This document shows positions 28,138 through 38,280 of a stretch of DNA of 64,000 bases, piece by piece. The position numbers and the translations under genes were made by a program. Below the pieces are notes generated by a model. The model was not told the origin of the DNA and searched no databases. It was given only the letters and a program-made list of their open reading frames with translations. Source of the stretch: Eleftheria terrae (lineage in GTDB: Bacteria > Pseudomonadota > Gammaproteobacteria > Burkholderiales > Burkholderiaceae_C); NCBI RefSeq assembly GCF_030419005.1, contig NZ_CP106951.1:3782001-3846000 (forward strand). Reading direction: 5' to 3'. The number at the start of each line of letters is the position of its first letter. Position 1 is the stretch's first letter.

Positions 28138-29379
28138 ATGGCTTCTCTCCCTGCTTCCCCAGCACGGGCCGCTGCTGTCCAAGCGGTCTCCGCTCCCCGG
28201 CTGCGCTTGCCCCTCCTGATCTCGACCCTGGCCGCTGCGGTGCTGCTGGCGGCTTGTGGTGCGAAGCAGCAGGAAGGTGACGGCCATGGCGGCGCCCCTG
28301 GCGGCGCCATGCCACCCATGCCGGTGAGCGTGCGCAGCGTCAAGCTGGAGTCGGTGCCGCTCACGCTGGAGGCGGTGGGGCAGGCCGAGGGCTCCAAGGA
28401 AGTGGAGGTGCGCGCCCGGGTGAGCGGCCTGATCGAGCGCCAGCTGTACCAGGAAGGCGAGCGGGTCAAGGCGGGTGCGCCGCTGTACCAGATCGAGCGT
28501 GCGCCCTTCGAGATCGCGCTGCAGCAGGCACGCGCCAACCTGGGCCAGCAGACGGCCCAGCTGGAGCAGGCCCGTCGCGAGGCGCAGCGGCTGAAGCCGC
28601 TGGCCGAGCAGCAAGCGGTGAGCCAGCGCGAATACGACGACGCCACCTCCGGCCTGCGCCTGGCCGAGGCCGCAGTCGCGGCGGCCCAGGCGCAAGTGCG
28701 CGAGGCCGAGCTGAACCTGTCCTACACCTCGGTGACGGCGCCCATCGCCGGCATCAGCGGCCGCTCGCAGAAGTCGCAAGGCAGCCTGGTGTCTCCCGGC
28801 ACCGACAGCCTGCTGACCACGGTGACCCAGACCGACCCGATCTGGGTTCGCTTTGCGTTCTCGGAAGCCGAGCAGTCGCAGCTGCGTGACGCGCGTCAGG
28901 CGCAGGTGCGCCTGCTGGACGCCAATGGCAAGCCGCTGGCCGCCCAAGGCCGGCTCAACTTCGCCGGCTCCACCGTCGATGCCCGCGTGGGCACGGTGCA
29001 GTTGCGCGCCGAGTTCCCGAACGCCGACCTGGCGGTGCTGCCCGGGCAGTTCGTGCGGGCCCAGGTCGTGGCCGGCCAGGTGCAGGGCTTCCTGGTACCC
29101 AAGGCGGCGGTGATGCAGACCGACAAGGGCACCCTGGTGTGGACGGTGCGCGACGGCAAGGCCACGCCCGCGCCGGTCGAGGTCGGCAACTGGGTCGGCG
29201 GCGACTGGGTGGTCCGCAAGGGCCTGAACGAAGGTGACCAGGTCATCGTCGACAACCTGATGAAGCTGCGCCCCGGCGCGCCGGTCAAGCCGCAGGCGGC
29301 CGGTGCGGCGCCTGGCGCGGCCCCGGCCTCGGCGGCCAGCGCCCCGGCAGCGGCGTCGGCTGCTTCCGCGGGGCAGTGA
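28138..29379 (+). CDS. RND efflux periplasmic adaptor (AcrA/MexA type)
   Basis: The 413-aa membrane-fusion lipoprotein has signal/lipobox STLAAAVLLAACGAKQ, a lipoyl/hairpin section (AEGSKEVEVRARVSGLIERQ to about residue 190), beta-barrel and membrane-proximal domains (WVRFAFSEAEQSQL, LVPKAAVMQTDKGTLVW) and an Ala/Pro-rich C-terminal tail. It bridges the inner-membrane pump and the outer-membrane channel. First gene of a three-gene operon; ATG 28138 gives the lipoprotein signal although the ribosome site is weak. Confidence 0.92.
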   Translation: MASLPASPARAAAVQAVSAPRLRLPLLISTLAAAVLLAACGAKQQEGDGHGGAPGGAMPPMPVSVRSVKLESVPLTLEAVGQAEGSKEVEVRARVSGLIERQLYQEGERVKAGAPLYQIERAPFEIALQQARANLGQQTAQLEQARREAQRLKPLAEQQAVSQREYDDATSGLRLAEAAVAAAQAQVREAELNLSYTSVTAPIAGISGRSQKSQGSLVSPGTDSLLTTVTQTDPIWVRFAFSEAEQSQLRDARQAQVRLLDANGKPLAAQGRLNFAGSTVDARVGTVQLRAEFPNADLAVLPGQFVRAQVVAGQVQGFLVPKAAVMQTDKGTLVWTVRDGKATPAPVEVGNWVGGDWVVRKGLNEGDQVIVDNLMKLRPGAPVKPQAAGAAPGAAPASAASAPAAASAASAGQ

Positions 29380-29390
29380 CGGGAGCGAGC

Positions 29391-32300
29391 ATGTCGTCCA
29401 AGTTTTTCATCGAACGGCCGATCTTCGCGGCCGTCCTGTCCATCATCATCGTGCTGGCGGGCCTGGTCTCGCTGAAGGTGCTGCCGATCTCGCAGTACCC
29501 CGAGATCGCGCCGCCGACGGTGACCATCACCGCCAACTACCCAGGCGCCTCGGCCGAGACGCTGGCCAAGACGGTGGCCGCGCCCATCGAGGAGCAGCTC
29601 TCCGGCGTCGAGAACCTGCTGTACTTCAGCTCCACCTCGTCGTCCAACGGCCAGACCGTCATCACTGCCACCTTCGAGGTCGGCACCGACGTCGACAAGG
29701 CCACCTTCAACGTCAACAACCGGGTGCAGCTGGCCACGCCACGCCTGCCTGACGAGGTACGCCGCAACGGCGTGATGGTGGCCAAGCGCTCCAACAACTT
29801 CCTGCTGGTCATCGGCCTGAACTCGCCCAAGGGCAGCTACGACTCGCTGTTCCTGTCCAACTACGCCACGCAGAATGTGGTGGACGAGCTCAAGCGCATC
29901 CCCGGCGCGGCCGACGTGCAGATCTTCGGTGCCCGCGACTACTCGATGCGCCTGTGGCTGCAGCCGGACCGCATGGCCCGGCTGGGCGTGACCACGGCCG
30001 ACATTGCGGCCGCGGTGAACGCGCAGAACGCCCAGTACGCCGCCGGCAAGATCGGTGCGGAGCCCGCACCGAAAGGCCAGGACCTGGTCTACACCGTGAC
30101 GGCCCAGGGCCGGCTGGTGGCACCCGAGGAGTTCGGCGAGATCATCGTGCGGGCCAGCGGCCCGGGCGGGGTGTTGCGGCTGAAGGATGTGGCCCGCATC
30201 GAGCTGGGTGCGCAAAGCTACGACGCCTCCAACAGCGTCAACGGCCAGCCGGCCATTGCGCTGGCGGTGTTCCTGCAGTCCGGCGCCAATGCACTGGACG
30301 TCGGCGATGCCGTCAAGCAGCGCATGGTCGAGCTGAAGAAGGACGTGTTCCCGGAAGACGTGGACTACGTCATCCCGTATGACACCACCCGCTTCGTCTC
30401 GGCGTCGATCAGCGAGGTGGTGCAGACGGTGGTCGAGGCAGCCGTCATCGTGCTGATCGTCGTCTTCGTCTTCCTGCAGACCTGGCGCGCCACGCTGATC
30501 CCGATGCTGGCGGTGCCGGTGTCGCTGATCGGCACCTTCGCCGGCCTGTGGCTGTTCGGCTTCACCATCAACACGCTGACGCTGTTTGCCATGGTGCTGG
30601 CCATCGGTATCGTGGTGGACGACGCCATCGTCGTGCTCGAGAACGTCGAGCGGCTGATGCGCGAGGAGAAGATGAGCCCGTTCGCCGCCTCGGTGGAGGC
30701 CATGCGCGAGGTCTCCGGCGCGGTGGTGGGCATCGTGCTTGTGCTGTGCGCGGTGTTCATCCCGGTGGCCTTCATGGGCGGCATCGCGGGCCAGCTCTAC
30801 CGGCAGTTCGCCGTCACGGTGGCGATCTCGGTGGTGCTGTCCGGCGTGGTCGCGCTGACGCTGACGCCGGCGCTGTGCGCGCTGCTGCTCAAGCCGCACC
30901 ATGACGGCGTGACGCGCGGCGAGCGCTTCTTCGCGCCCTTCAACCGTGCCTTCGACTGGATCACCCACCGCTACCTGGGCGGCGTCAACGGCGTGCTCAA
31001 GCAGCGCATCCTGGCGGTGCTGGCCTTCGCGCTGATGATGGCGGGCGCCGGCTGGCTGCTGTACAAGGTGCCGAGCAGCTTCGTGCCGCCGGAAGACCAG
31101 GGCTACATCCTTGGCATCGCGGTGCTGCCCGACGGCGCCACGCTGGAGCGCACCGGGCGCACCACCGAGCAGCTGCGCCTGATGAACAGCAAGAACGAGG
31201 CGATCGAGCACTTCTTCATCGTCAACGGCTTCGACCTCATCAGCGGCGGCAGCAAGAGCAATGCGGCCACCTTCTTCGTGCCGATGCGGCCCTGGGAAGA
31301 CCGCAAGCAGACCGCGCAGGAGCTGGCCCAGCAGGTCAGCGGCATGGGCTTCGCGCTGCAGGACGGCATGGCCTTCGCGTTCAACCCGCCGGCCATCCAG
31401 GGCCTGGGCCAGGCCGGTGGTTTCGAGGTTTACGTGCAGGGCCGCACCGAGTCCGATCCCCAGCGCCTGGCGCAGGTGACGCAGGACTTCATGGCCGCGC
31501 TCGGCAAGCACCCGGCCCTCACCGGCCTGAACACCTTCTACCGGCCCACCGTGCCGCAGCTGAAGGTGGAGGTGGACCGCGAGAAGGCGCTGGCGCTCGG
31601 TGTGCCGGTCAATGAGGTGTTCGCGGCGCTGCAGGCGCAGATGGGCTCGCTGTATGTGAACGACTTCAACCGTTCCGGCCGCACCTATCGCGTCACCATG
31701 CAGGCCGATGCGCCGTTCCGCTCGAAGCCGGAAGACCTGGGGCGCCTCTACGTGCGGTCCACGACCACCGGCAACATGGTTCCGCTGAAGGCGCTGATCC
31801 GCGTCGACAACGTGATCGGCGCCGAGCAGCTGGAACGCTACAACGCCTACCTGGCCGCCAAGGTGATGGGCAGCGCCAAGCCGGGCTACAGCTCGGGCGA
31901 TGCCATCGCCGCGGTCGAGCAGGTGGCGCGCGAGACGCTGCCGCCCGGCTACGGCTACGAGTGGACCTCGCAGGCCTTCCAGGAAAAGCGCACTGGCAGT
32001 GCGTCCATCTTCGCCTTCGGCTTTGCGCTGGTGATGGTCTACCTGATCCTGGCCGCGCTGTACGAGCGCTGGGGCGTGCCGATGGCGGTGGTGCTGGCGG
32101 TGCCGTTCGCACTGACCGGCGCGCTGCTGATGGTCTTGTTGCGCGGCATGGAGAACGACATCTACTTCCAGATCGGCTTGGTGGTGCTGATCGGCCTGGC
32201 GGCGAAGAACGCGATCCTGATTGCCGAGTTCGCGATGCAGGGCATGGAGCAGGGCAAGAGTGCGGTGGAAGCGGCGCGCGAGGCGGCACGCCTGCGGTTC

Positions 32301-32534
32301 CGCCCCATCGTGATGACCTCGCTGGCCTTCGTGTTCGGCGTGCTGCCGCTGATGTTCGCCACCGGTGCCGGCGCGGCGGCGCGGCAGTCGATGGGCACCG
32401 GCGTGGTGGGCGGCATGCTGGTCGCCACCTTCGTGGCGCCGATCTTCGTCCCGCTGTTCTTCACCTTGCTGGCCCGCAAGCCGCGGCCGCAGCACTCCCA
32501 CACGCCTGGCGCAACGCAGGAGATCCCGGTATGA
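29391..32534 (+). CDS. RND efflux pump permease (AcrB/MexB type, HAE1)
   Basis: The 1047-aa protein is a full-length HAE1-family pump: N-terminal SKFFIERPIFAAVLSIIIVL, TM4 proton-relay aspartates at about 410-411 in GIVVDDAIVVLENVER, TM10 lysine at about 939 in AAKNAILIAEFAM. Two large periplasmic loops follow TM1 and TM7. It exports drugs, solvents or dyes using the proton gradient. GGGAGCGAG lies just before ATG 29391; an in-frame ATG at 29376 overlaps the adaptor stop. It overlaps the outer-membrane gene by 4 bases. Confidence 0.95.
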   Translation: MSSKFFIERPIFAAVLSIIIVLAGLVSLKVLPISQYPEIAPPTVTITANYPGASAETLAKTVAAPIEEQLSGVENLLYFSSTSSSNGQTVITATFEVGTDVDKATFNVNNRVQLATPRLPDEVRRNGVMVAKRSNNFLLVIGLNSPKGSYDSLFLSNYATQNVVDELKRIPGAADVQIFGARDYSMRLWLQPDRMARLGVTTADIAAAVNAQNAQYAAGKIGAEPAPKGQDLVYTVTAQGRLVAPEEFGEIIVRASGPGGVLRLKDVARIELGAQSYDASNSVNGQPAIALAVFLQSGANALDVGDAVKQRMVELKKDVFPEDVDYVIPYDTTRFVSASISEVVQTVVEAAVIVLIVVFVFLQTWRATLIPMLAVPVSLIGTFAGLWLFGFTINTLTLFAMVLAIGIVVDDAIVVLENVERLMREEKMSPFAASVEAMREVSGAVVGIVLVLCAVFIPVAFMGGIAGQLYRQFAVTVAISVVLSGVVALTLTPALCALLLKPHHDGVTRGERFFAPFNRAFDWITHRYLGGVNGVLKQRILAVLAFALMMAGAGWLLYKVPSSFVPPEDQGYILGIAVLPDGATLERTGRTTEQLRLMNSKNEAIEHFFIVNGFDLISGGSKSNAATFFVPMRPWEDRKQTAQELAQQVSGMGFALQDGMAFAFNPPAIQGLGQAGGFEVYVQGRTESDPQRLAQVTQDFMAALGKHPALTGLNTFYRPTVPQLKVEVDREKALALGVPVNEVFAALQAQMGSLYVNDFNRSGRTYRVTMQADAPFRSKPEDLGRLYVRSTTTGNMVPLKALIRVDNVIGAEQLERYNAYLAAKVMGSAKPGYSSGDAIAAVEQVARETLPPGYGYEWTSQAFQEKRTGSASIFAFGFALVMVYLILAALYERWGVPMAVVLAVPFALTGALLMVLLRGMENDIYFQIGLVVLIGLAAKNAILIAEFAMQGMEQGKSAVEAAREAARLRFRPIVMTSLAFVFGVLPLMFATGAGAAARQSMGTGVVGGMLVATFVAPIFVPLFFTLLARKPRPQHSHTPGATQEIPV

Positions 32535-33958
32535 CCCCCCGACTGACCCCGCTGGCCCTGGCCGTGCTGGCCGCCGCCGTGCTGGCCGGTTGCGCCCTGG
32601 GCCCCGACTACCGCCGCCCCGAGGCGGCCTTGCCGGCGGCCTACCCGGCCGATGCGGCCGCAGTGCCTGCGGCTGGCCAGCCGCAGGCGGTGGCGCCGGA
32701 CTGGTGGAAGCTGTTCGGCGACCCGCAGCTCGACGCGCTGGTGGATACGGCCCTGGCCCGCAACACCGACCTGCAGCAGGCCGTCGCCCGCGTCGAGCAG
32801 GCCGAGGCGCTGGAGCAGCAGGCGCGTGCGGCCCAGTGGCCGAGCGTCGACCTCGGCGCCAACGCCACCCGCTCGCGTTCCAGCGCCACCACCGGCCAGC
32901 CCGGTGGCGGCGGCACCGGCAACGACTTCCGCGCCGCCCTGTCCACCGCCTTCGAGCTGGACTTCTGGGGCAAGCTCAGGCGTGCCTCGGAAGCGGCGCG
33001 AGCCGAGGCGCTCGCCACCCGCTATGCCGGCGAGGTGGTGCGCCAGACGGTGGCCGGCCTGGTGGCGCAAAGCTACTTCTCGCTGCGCGCGCTGGACCAG
33101 CAGGTCGTCCTGACGCGCGAGACCCTCAAGACCCGGGAAGAGGGCGTGCGCATCCTCGGCATCCGCCTGAAGGGCGGCGCCAGTGGCCGCCTGGACCTCG
33201 ACCAGGCCGAGGCCTTGCGGGCCGATGCGGCGCTGCAGCTGCGCGAACTGGAGCGCCAGCGGGCGCTGGCCCAGTCGCAGCTGGGGCTGCTGACGGCCCA
33301 GGCCGGGCTGGCCGTGGCGGATGCGCCCCTGCAGGCCGCCCCCTTGCCGCCGGTGCCGCCGGCCGGCCTGCCGTCGGAGCTGCTCGCGCGGCGGCCCGAC
33401 GTGCGGCAGGCCGAGCAACTGCTGGTGTCCGCGAACGCGCGGATCGGGGTGGCCAAGGCTGCCATGTTCCCCTCGCTGTCCCTGACCGGTCTGGCCGGTG
33501 GCGAAAGCGCGGAGCTGTCCGACGTGTTCAAGAGCGGCTCCCGCATCTGGTCGCTCGGCTTTGGCCTGAGCCTGCCCATCTTCGACGCCGGCCGCCGCTC
33601 GGCGCAGACCACCCAGGCAGAGGCGCGCCAGCGCGAGGCGGTGGCGGCCTACCAGGGGGCGGTGCAGTCCGCCTTCAAGGACGTGGCCGACGCGCTGGTC
33701 AATCTGCGCGCCGCACGCGAGTCGCAGGCGGATGCCGAAGCCAGCGAACGCGCGACCCTGAACGCGCTGAAGGTGGCCCAGCAGCGCTACGACGCCGGCT
33801 ATTCCGCCTACCTGGAGCTGCTGGACGCTCAGCGCAGTGCCAACGCCACCCGCCTGCAGACGGTGGCCAACCGGCAGGCGCAGCTGAGCGCCACGGTGCA
33901 GCTGTTCAAGGCCCTTGGCGGCGGCTGGACCGACCCGGCTGCCACCGAAGCGCGCTGA
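32531..33958 (+). CDS. RND outer-membrane channel lipoprotein (OprM/NodT family)
   Basis: The 475-aa protein starts with lipoprotein signal LALAVLAAAVLAGCALGPDYRR, where GPDYRRP is typical of NodT-family channels, and carries two TolC/OEP repeats (WWKLFGDPQLDALV..., SELLARRPDVRQAEQLL and SLSLPIFDAGRR blocks). It completes the tripartite pump. The start overlaps the permease stop (ATGA), so all three parts are coupled. A 12-bp perfect hairpin follows the stop. Confidence 0.94.
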   Translation: MTPRLTPLALAVLAAAVLAGCALGPDYRRPEAALPAAYPADAAAVPAAGQPQAVAPDWWKLFGDPQLDALVDTALARNTDLQQAVARVEQAEALEQQARAAQWPSVDLGANATRSRSSATTGQPGGGGTGNDFRAALSTAFELDFWGKLRRASEAARAEALATRYAGEVVRQTVAGLVAQSYFSLRALDQQVVLTRETLKTREEGVRILGIRLKGGASGRLDLDQAEALRADAALQLRELERQRALAQSQLGLLTAQAGLAVADAPLQAAPLPPVPPAGLPSELLARRPDVRQAEQLLVSANARIGVAKAAMFPSLSLTGLAGGESAELSDVFKSGSRIWSLGFGLSLPIFDAGRRSAQTTQAEARQREAVAAYQGAVQSAFKDVADALVNLRAARESQADAEASERATLNALKVAQQRYDAGYSAYLELLDAQRSANATRLQTVANRQAQLSATVQLFKALGGGWTDPAATEAR

Positions 33959-34336
33959 GGCGTGCCGCCCGGCAGGCCGCTGCGGCGGCCTGCCGGCTTC
34001 CCGCCCTCCCTTCGGCGGCGACTCCCGCCGGACAAAAGTGTTCTGCAAAGTAACCGCTCACCGCGCGGGTCTCGGCTCGGTGGCGGGCCGCGCCCTCACC
34101 ACCTCCTCTTGTTCGCGCTGAACCGGGCGGGAGCGGCCGATACCTCGCCCGCGCCCTGCCAGCACTGGATCTCGCCGCGTTCGCCGAGGGACGGCCCGCG
34201 GGTTCTCCCGGGGGCAGGGCCCCCTCAACCTGGGGGGAGGCCGACGTGTGGATGCCAGGAAGCGACGTTCGGGCGTCTGACATCTCATCACACATGTCAC
34301 CATCGCGGCTGTGCCAATCTGTCTGTGGTCCGCGCC
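33959..34336. terminator. 378-base gap with terminator-like hairpin at 33969-33996
   Basis: CCGGCAGGCCGC, loop TGCG, GCGGCCTGCCGG is a perfect 12-bp stem 10 bases after the RND operon stop, followed by CTTCCC; it probably ends the operon. The rest of the gap, up to the 2OG oxygenase start, holds no gene I can support. Confidence 0.55.
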
Positions 34337-35230
34337 ATGAGTTTGCCCGCCGCGGCCTTGCCGCTGCCTGAAGCGGCTTTCGAGCCGTCCGTCGTCCCGG
34401 AAGCGACCTACGTCAGCATCCGCGGCCGCAGGCTTGCCTTCGACGAGCTGCTCAACCCGCAGGCCCTGCAGGCCGGCTGGCAGCAACAACTGGCCCAGCA
34501 GACCCAACAGGCCCAGCCTTTCCCGCACTTCGTGATCGACGGCCTGTTCAACCCCGAGCTGCTGCGCCTCATCGCCGAGGAATTCGACGATTGCGGCGAA
34601 GGCGGCTGGCGGGTGGTGCAAAGCCGGCACGAAACCACCCACCGCTCCACGCCCGATGCGCGGCTCGGCCCGGCCTCTCGGCTCTACTTCAGCCTGGTGA
34701 ATTCACCGCAGTTCGTCGAGCTGCTGTCCACCGTGACGGGGGTGGAAGACCTCATCACCGATCCCAAGCTGTACGGCGGTGGACTGCACGAGACCCGCAA
34801 CGGCGGGCGCTTCGGCATCCATCGCGACTTCAACCGGCATCCCTCCACCGGGCTGGACAACGAGATGGTGTTGATCACCTACCTCAACGAAGGCTGGGAC
34901 CGGCAATGGGGCGGCGCGCTGGAGCTGTGGGACAGCGACGCCAAGAGCTGCGTGCGCCAGATCTGGCCCGACTTTGGCCGCACCGTGCTGCTGCGGCATT
35001 GCGACATCAGCTACCACGGCCACCCCCATCCCCTGCAGGCACCGGACGGCGTCACGCGGCGCTCGGTCGCCTGCTACTACTACTCCTACAGCCATGCCCG
35101 GCGTGAACGCGAGCGGCGGCACAGCTCGCTGTTCCTCTTCAGCGAGCCGATGGAGCGCGTCAAGGCGGCCGCCCGGCTCGCCACCCCGCCCATCATCTGG
35201 AGTGCGCTGAAGCGCCTGTCCGGCGGCTGA
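34337..35230 (+). CDS. 2OG-Fe(II) oxygenase (prolyl 4-hydroxylase-like)
   Basis: The 297-aa protein has the double-stranded beta-helix signature of the P4Hc/2OG-FeII_Oxy_3 group: GGGLHETRNGG then FGIHRDFNRHPS (H-x-D), NEMVLITYLNEGWDRQWGG, distal His in DISYHGHPHPL and the 2OG-binding arginine in TRRSVACYYYS. Substrates may be proteins or small molecules. The ATG at 34337 is chosen because the frame upstream reads non-coding Arg/Pro sequence. It stands alone, downstream of the efflux operon but separated by 378 bases and a hairpin. Confidence 0.85.
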   Translation: MSLPAAALPLPEAAFEPSVVPEATYVSIRGRRLAFDELLNPQALQAGWQQQLAQQTQQAQPFPHFVIDGLFNPELLRLIAEEFDDCGEGGWRVVQSRHETTHRSTPDARLGPASRLYFSLVNSPQFVELLSTVTGVEDLITDPKLYGGGLHETRNGGRFGIHRDFNRHPSTGLDNEMVLITYLNEGWDRQWGGALELWDSDAKSCVRQIWPDFGRTVLLRHCDISYHGHPHPLQAPDGVTRRSVACYYYSYSHARRERERRHSSLFLFSEPMERVKAAARLATPPIIWSALKRLSGG

Positions 35231-35430
35231 CGCCTGCGGCGCTGGCCGTCGGCCCTGTTCACGGTGGCGGGCCCCGGCCCCCTTTCTAGGGATGGGCACG
35301 GCGCGGGCCGGCCGCTTCAATCTCGTGATGCGCGGTGCCCGGCCTCCTGCCGGGCGACGGTTCACATCGAAAGCAGCATCGCGGCCGCTCGCGCCGGCCG
35401 TGACGCTGCGTGTCTGCGGAGCCCACCCTC

Positions 35431-35985
35431 ATGGAGCTTGTCTGGCCCAGCAAACACCATCTGCCCGACTACCGGTCCGCCCTGCAGCGCGGCTGGTCGC
35501 CGGACAACCTTCGCGGCGCCGTGACCGCGCGACGCGAGCTCGAACAGATCGAGCGCGACCCGGTGTCCTTCCTCGCCTCGCTGGTTGACCGTGAGGCCAA
35601 GGGCCCGCCACTGGAGTTGCCGGACCATCGCCCTGTGCCACGGCTGCCCGGGTACCGCCGCTGGCTCTGGGACGGCAGCTTCTGCGGCAGCATCGGCCTG
35701 CGCTGGAAGCCCGGCACCTCGGCGCTGCCGGACTGGGCCTGCGGGCACATCGGCTTCTCGGTGGTGCCGTGGAAGTCCGGCCGGGGCTATGCCACCCGGG
35801 CGCTGGAGCTGATGCTGCCAGCTGCCCGTGCCGAGGGCCTGCACTACGTCGATCTGACCTGCGACCCCGACAACGTCGCTTCACAGAAGGTCATCGCGGC
35901 CAATGGCGGCCAGCTGGTGGAGCGCTTTCACAAGCCGCAGCAGTACGGCGGCGCCCAGCGACTGCGATATCGCATCGAGCTCTGA
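35431..35985 (+). CDS. GNAT family N-acetyltransferase
   Basis: The 184-aa protein has the GNAT core: GSIGLRWK (beta4), CGHIGFSVVPWKSGRGYATRAL (acetyl-CoA pyrophosphate loop, here SGRGYA), and DLTCDPDNVASQKVIAANGG. These are acetyltransferases for small amines, antibiotics or proteins; the acceptor is unknown. A GTG at 35410 would add seven residues; 35431 is preferred since MELVWPSKHHLP is the usual family start. Confidence 0.87.
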   Translation: MELVWPSKHHLPDYRSALQRGWSPDNLRGAVTARRELEQIERDPVSFLASLVDREAKGPPLELPDHRPVPRLPGYRRWLWDGSFCGSIGLRWKPGTSALPDWACGHIGFSVVPWKSGRGYATRALELMLPAARAEGLHYVDLTCDPDNVASQKVIAANGGQLVERFHKPQQYGGAQRLRYRIEL

Positions 35986-36075
35986 GGCCCGCTTTTGGGG
36001 GGTAGGCGAGCGACCCTGCAAGGGCTCCAATGTGCCCCTCATCCTGGCCGCCTTGTCTAACTTGTGAACAAAGTC

Positions 36076-36765
36076 ATGAAGAAGATCACCTTCTCCGCCC
36101 TCGTGTGCTCGCTGGCCCTGGTGGCCTGTGGCAAGAAGCCACCCCAGCAGGAAAGCCAGGCGCCGGAGCCTGCGCCGGCTGCCGCTCAGGCGCCCGCACC
36201 CGCCCCGGCGCCCGCCCCTGCGGCCGAGCCCGCGGTCGATGACAAGGCGCAGAAGGAGCGCAAGGAGAAGGAGGCCCTGATGGCCTACGCCTCGATGGAG
36301 GACGGCTATCTCGGTGACGCGCGCGGCCAGTGGGCCACCTCGGCCAAGGCCAGCTCCAGCTTCAGCGAGGAGACCCCGCCGGCCTCGCCAAGCGAAAGCA
36401 AGGCCTGGCGGGCCACCGGCCAGCCTGACGGAAAGGAATGGACCAACAACCACCAGGACATGGGCATGGACTGGCTGGAACTGGGCTACGACAAGCCAGT
36501 GGCTGCCACCGAGGTGCGGGTGGTCTTCCTCGGCGATGGGGTGGAAGCGGTCAGCAAGGTCGAGCTGATCGATACCGACGGCAAGCTGCACAGCGTCTGG
36601 TCCGGCATCAGCGACGTGAAGGCCGACCAGCGGGGCCGCCGCACCTGGTTCGTTCGCAGCTTCGAGAAGACGCCGTACCCAGTGAAGGGCGTGAAGGTGA
36701 CGATCGCCAACAACCTGGAGCGCGGCTACAAGCAGATCGACGCGGTTCAGCTGGTCGGCGACTGA
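36076..36765 (+). CDS. Lipoprotein with discoidin-like domain, unknown function
   Basis: The 229-aa protein has lipoprotein signal MKKITFSALVCSLALVACGKK, a Pro/Ala/Glu-rich linker (about 25-60, repeated AP), a short charged helix, and a C-terminal domain (about 80-229) with WRATGQPDGKEWTNN, DWLELGYDKPVAATEVRVVF and KQIDAVQLVG. This strand pattern is like F5/8 type C (discoidin) or NPCBM-like carbohydrate-binding folds. No catalytic residues are evident. A GTG at 36064 could add four residues. Function unknown; surface ligand or glycan binding is a guess. Confidence 0.75.
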   Translation: MKKITFSALVCSLALVACGKKPPQQESQAPEPAPAAAQAPAPAPAPAPAAEPAVDDKAQKERKEKEALMAYASMEDGYLGDARGQWATSAKASSSFSEETPPASPSESKAWRATGQPDGKEWTNNHQDMGMDWLELGYDKPVAATEVRVVFLGDGVEAVSKVELIDTDGKLHSVWSGISDVKADQRGRRTWFVRSFEKTPYPVKGVKVTIANNLERGYKQIDAVQLVGD

Positions 36766-36940
36766 CCCGCCTTGCCGGTGCGCCGGCCTACTTGCGCCGG
36801 AACGGATGGGCCGGCAACGACTTGTCGGCCGGCAGCGGCTTGGAGTCGTCGGGCATCGAGGCGATGGCCGCAGCCGCGGCGGGCCGGCTTCAGTATTCGG
36901 GCCGGTCGGTGCAGCGCACAAGCTGTGGGCTAGGCGCGTT

Positions 36941-38116
36941 TCAGGCCGGCTGTTGCGGTGCTTGCGGATAGCGCAGCACCAGGGCCAGGCTGGCCAGGCA
37001 GAGGGCGAGCATGCCGGCCGCCAGCGGCACCACCGATGTGCCGCCCATGAAGGGTGCGACGGACTGGGTGCCCAGGGCGCCGGCCAGCAGCAGGGCCAGC
37101 ACCATCATGGCCGAGGCCCGTCCCATCTGTGCCGGCGGCAGGGTCAGCGCCTCGCTGAAGGCGGCCGGCCCGCGGACCGCCAGCGAGGCACAGAAGCAGA
37201 ACCAGAACACCGCCACCGCGGCGAAGGGCAGCCGCGTCACGAGACCGGCCAGCAGCAGCAGACCGCACAGGCCCGCCTGCAGCCAGGCGCCCAGTTGCAC
37301 GATGCGCGGCGCCCCCAGGGACGCGCTGAGGCGGCCCGCCTGGCTGGCGACCACCATGAAGCCGGACACGCCGATGACCTGCAGAGCCGCGAACGCCGAG
37401 GCGGGCAGGGCCAGCGCATTGACCACCAGCTGCGGGCCGCTGGCGACGAAGGTCAGTAGCGCACCGAAGCTCAATGCATGCGAGAGGGTGAGTCGCAAAT
37501 AGCGGTGGTTGCGCAGGATGCTGCTGTAGCGGGCATCGACGCTGCGGTCGAGGCCGGGCAGCTCCCGCGGGGTGACACGCACGACAAACGGCAGCACCAG
37601 CAGCGTCAGCACGGCCAGCACCCAGAAGGTGCCCCGCCAGTCGGTCACGGTGAGCAGCGCCGCTCCCAGCACCGGCCCGGCCGCGGGGATGGCCGACTCG
37701 ATCATGGCGATGGTGGCAATGCCACGCACCGCATCGGCATCTGACAGCGTGGCACGCACGACGCTGGGCGCCACGACCGTCGCGGCACCGGCGGCGATGC
37801 CTTGCAGCAGCCGCATCGCCAGCAGCACCTCGATGCCGGGCGCCAGGGCACAGCCGAGCCCGGCTGCCACCAGCAGGCAGACACCGGCCTGCACGGTGCG
37901 CCGCGGACCCCAGCGGTGCAGCGCCTCGGCCCACAGCAGCTGGGAGGCCGCCAGGCCGGCCAGGAACACCGCCACGGTGGCCTGCGCCAGGCTGACGCCG
38001 ATGCCGAGCGCGGCCTGCAGCACCGGCACGGCGGGCAGGAACAGGTCCATGGCCAGCATGCTGGTGCAGGTGACGATGGACAAGGGGAGGATGGTGCGGA
38101 CAGTGGTGTTCGACAT
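36941..38116 (-). CDS. MFS drug exporter (Bcr/CflA type)
   Basis: The 391-aa membrane protein has 12 predicted helices and Bcr/CflA-type features: TSMLAMDLFLPAVPVLQ in helix 1, LLWAEALHRWGPRRTVQAG (loop 2-3 motif) and RLLQGIAAGAATVVAPSVVR in helix 4. Family members export bicyclomycin, sulphonamides or chloramphenicol. It is divergent from the GH74 gene, which has a LacI-type operator in the shared gap; the operator is 165 bases from this gene's start, so co-regulation is uncertain. Confidence 0.88.
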   Translation of the reverse strand: MSNTTVRTILPLSIVTCTSMLAMDLFLPAVPVLQAALGIGVSLAQATVAVFLAGLAASQLLWAEALHRWGPRRTVQAGVCLLVAAGLGCALAPGIEVLLAMRLLQGIAAGAATVVAPSVVRATLSDADAVRGIATIAMIESAIPAAGPVLGAALLTVTDWRGTFWVLAVLTLLVLPFVVRVTPRELPGLDRSVDARYSSILRNHRYLRLTLSHALSFGALLTFVASGPQLVVNALALPASAFAALQVIGVSGFMVVASQAGRLSASLGAPRIVQLGAWLQAGLCGLLLLAGLVTRLPFAAVAVFWFCFCASLAVRGPAAFSEALTLPPAQMGRASAMMVLALLLAGALGTQSVAPFMGGTSVVPLAAGMLALCLASLALVLRYPQAPQQPA

Positions 38117-38280
38117 GCAGGTGCCTCGAAGGGCCTGAAGCCTAACCGACCTGCGCGAGCGCTGCGACGCAGCGCGACAGGCGGGCAGTGCGGTGCCTGG
38201 TCCTCACCGTCGGAGCTGAAGGCCCTCCCTGTAAGTGCTGACACATACTTCCTGGTTGCACAGGTGCTCGAATGAAGAGA

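Noticed and set aside
28896..32501. 1201-codon open frame antisense to the RND pump gene
   Set aside because: Same codon-bias artefact; His/Arg/Gln-rich with no domain, while the forward frames give complete adaptor and pump proteins.
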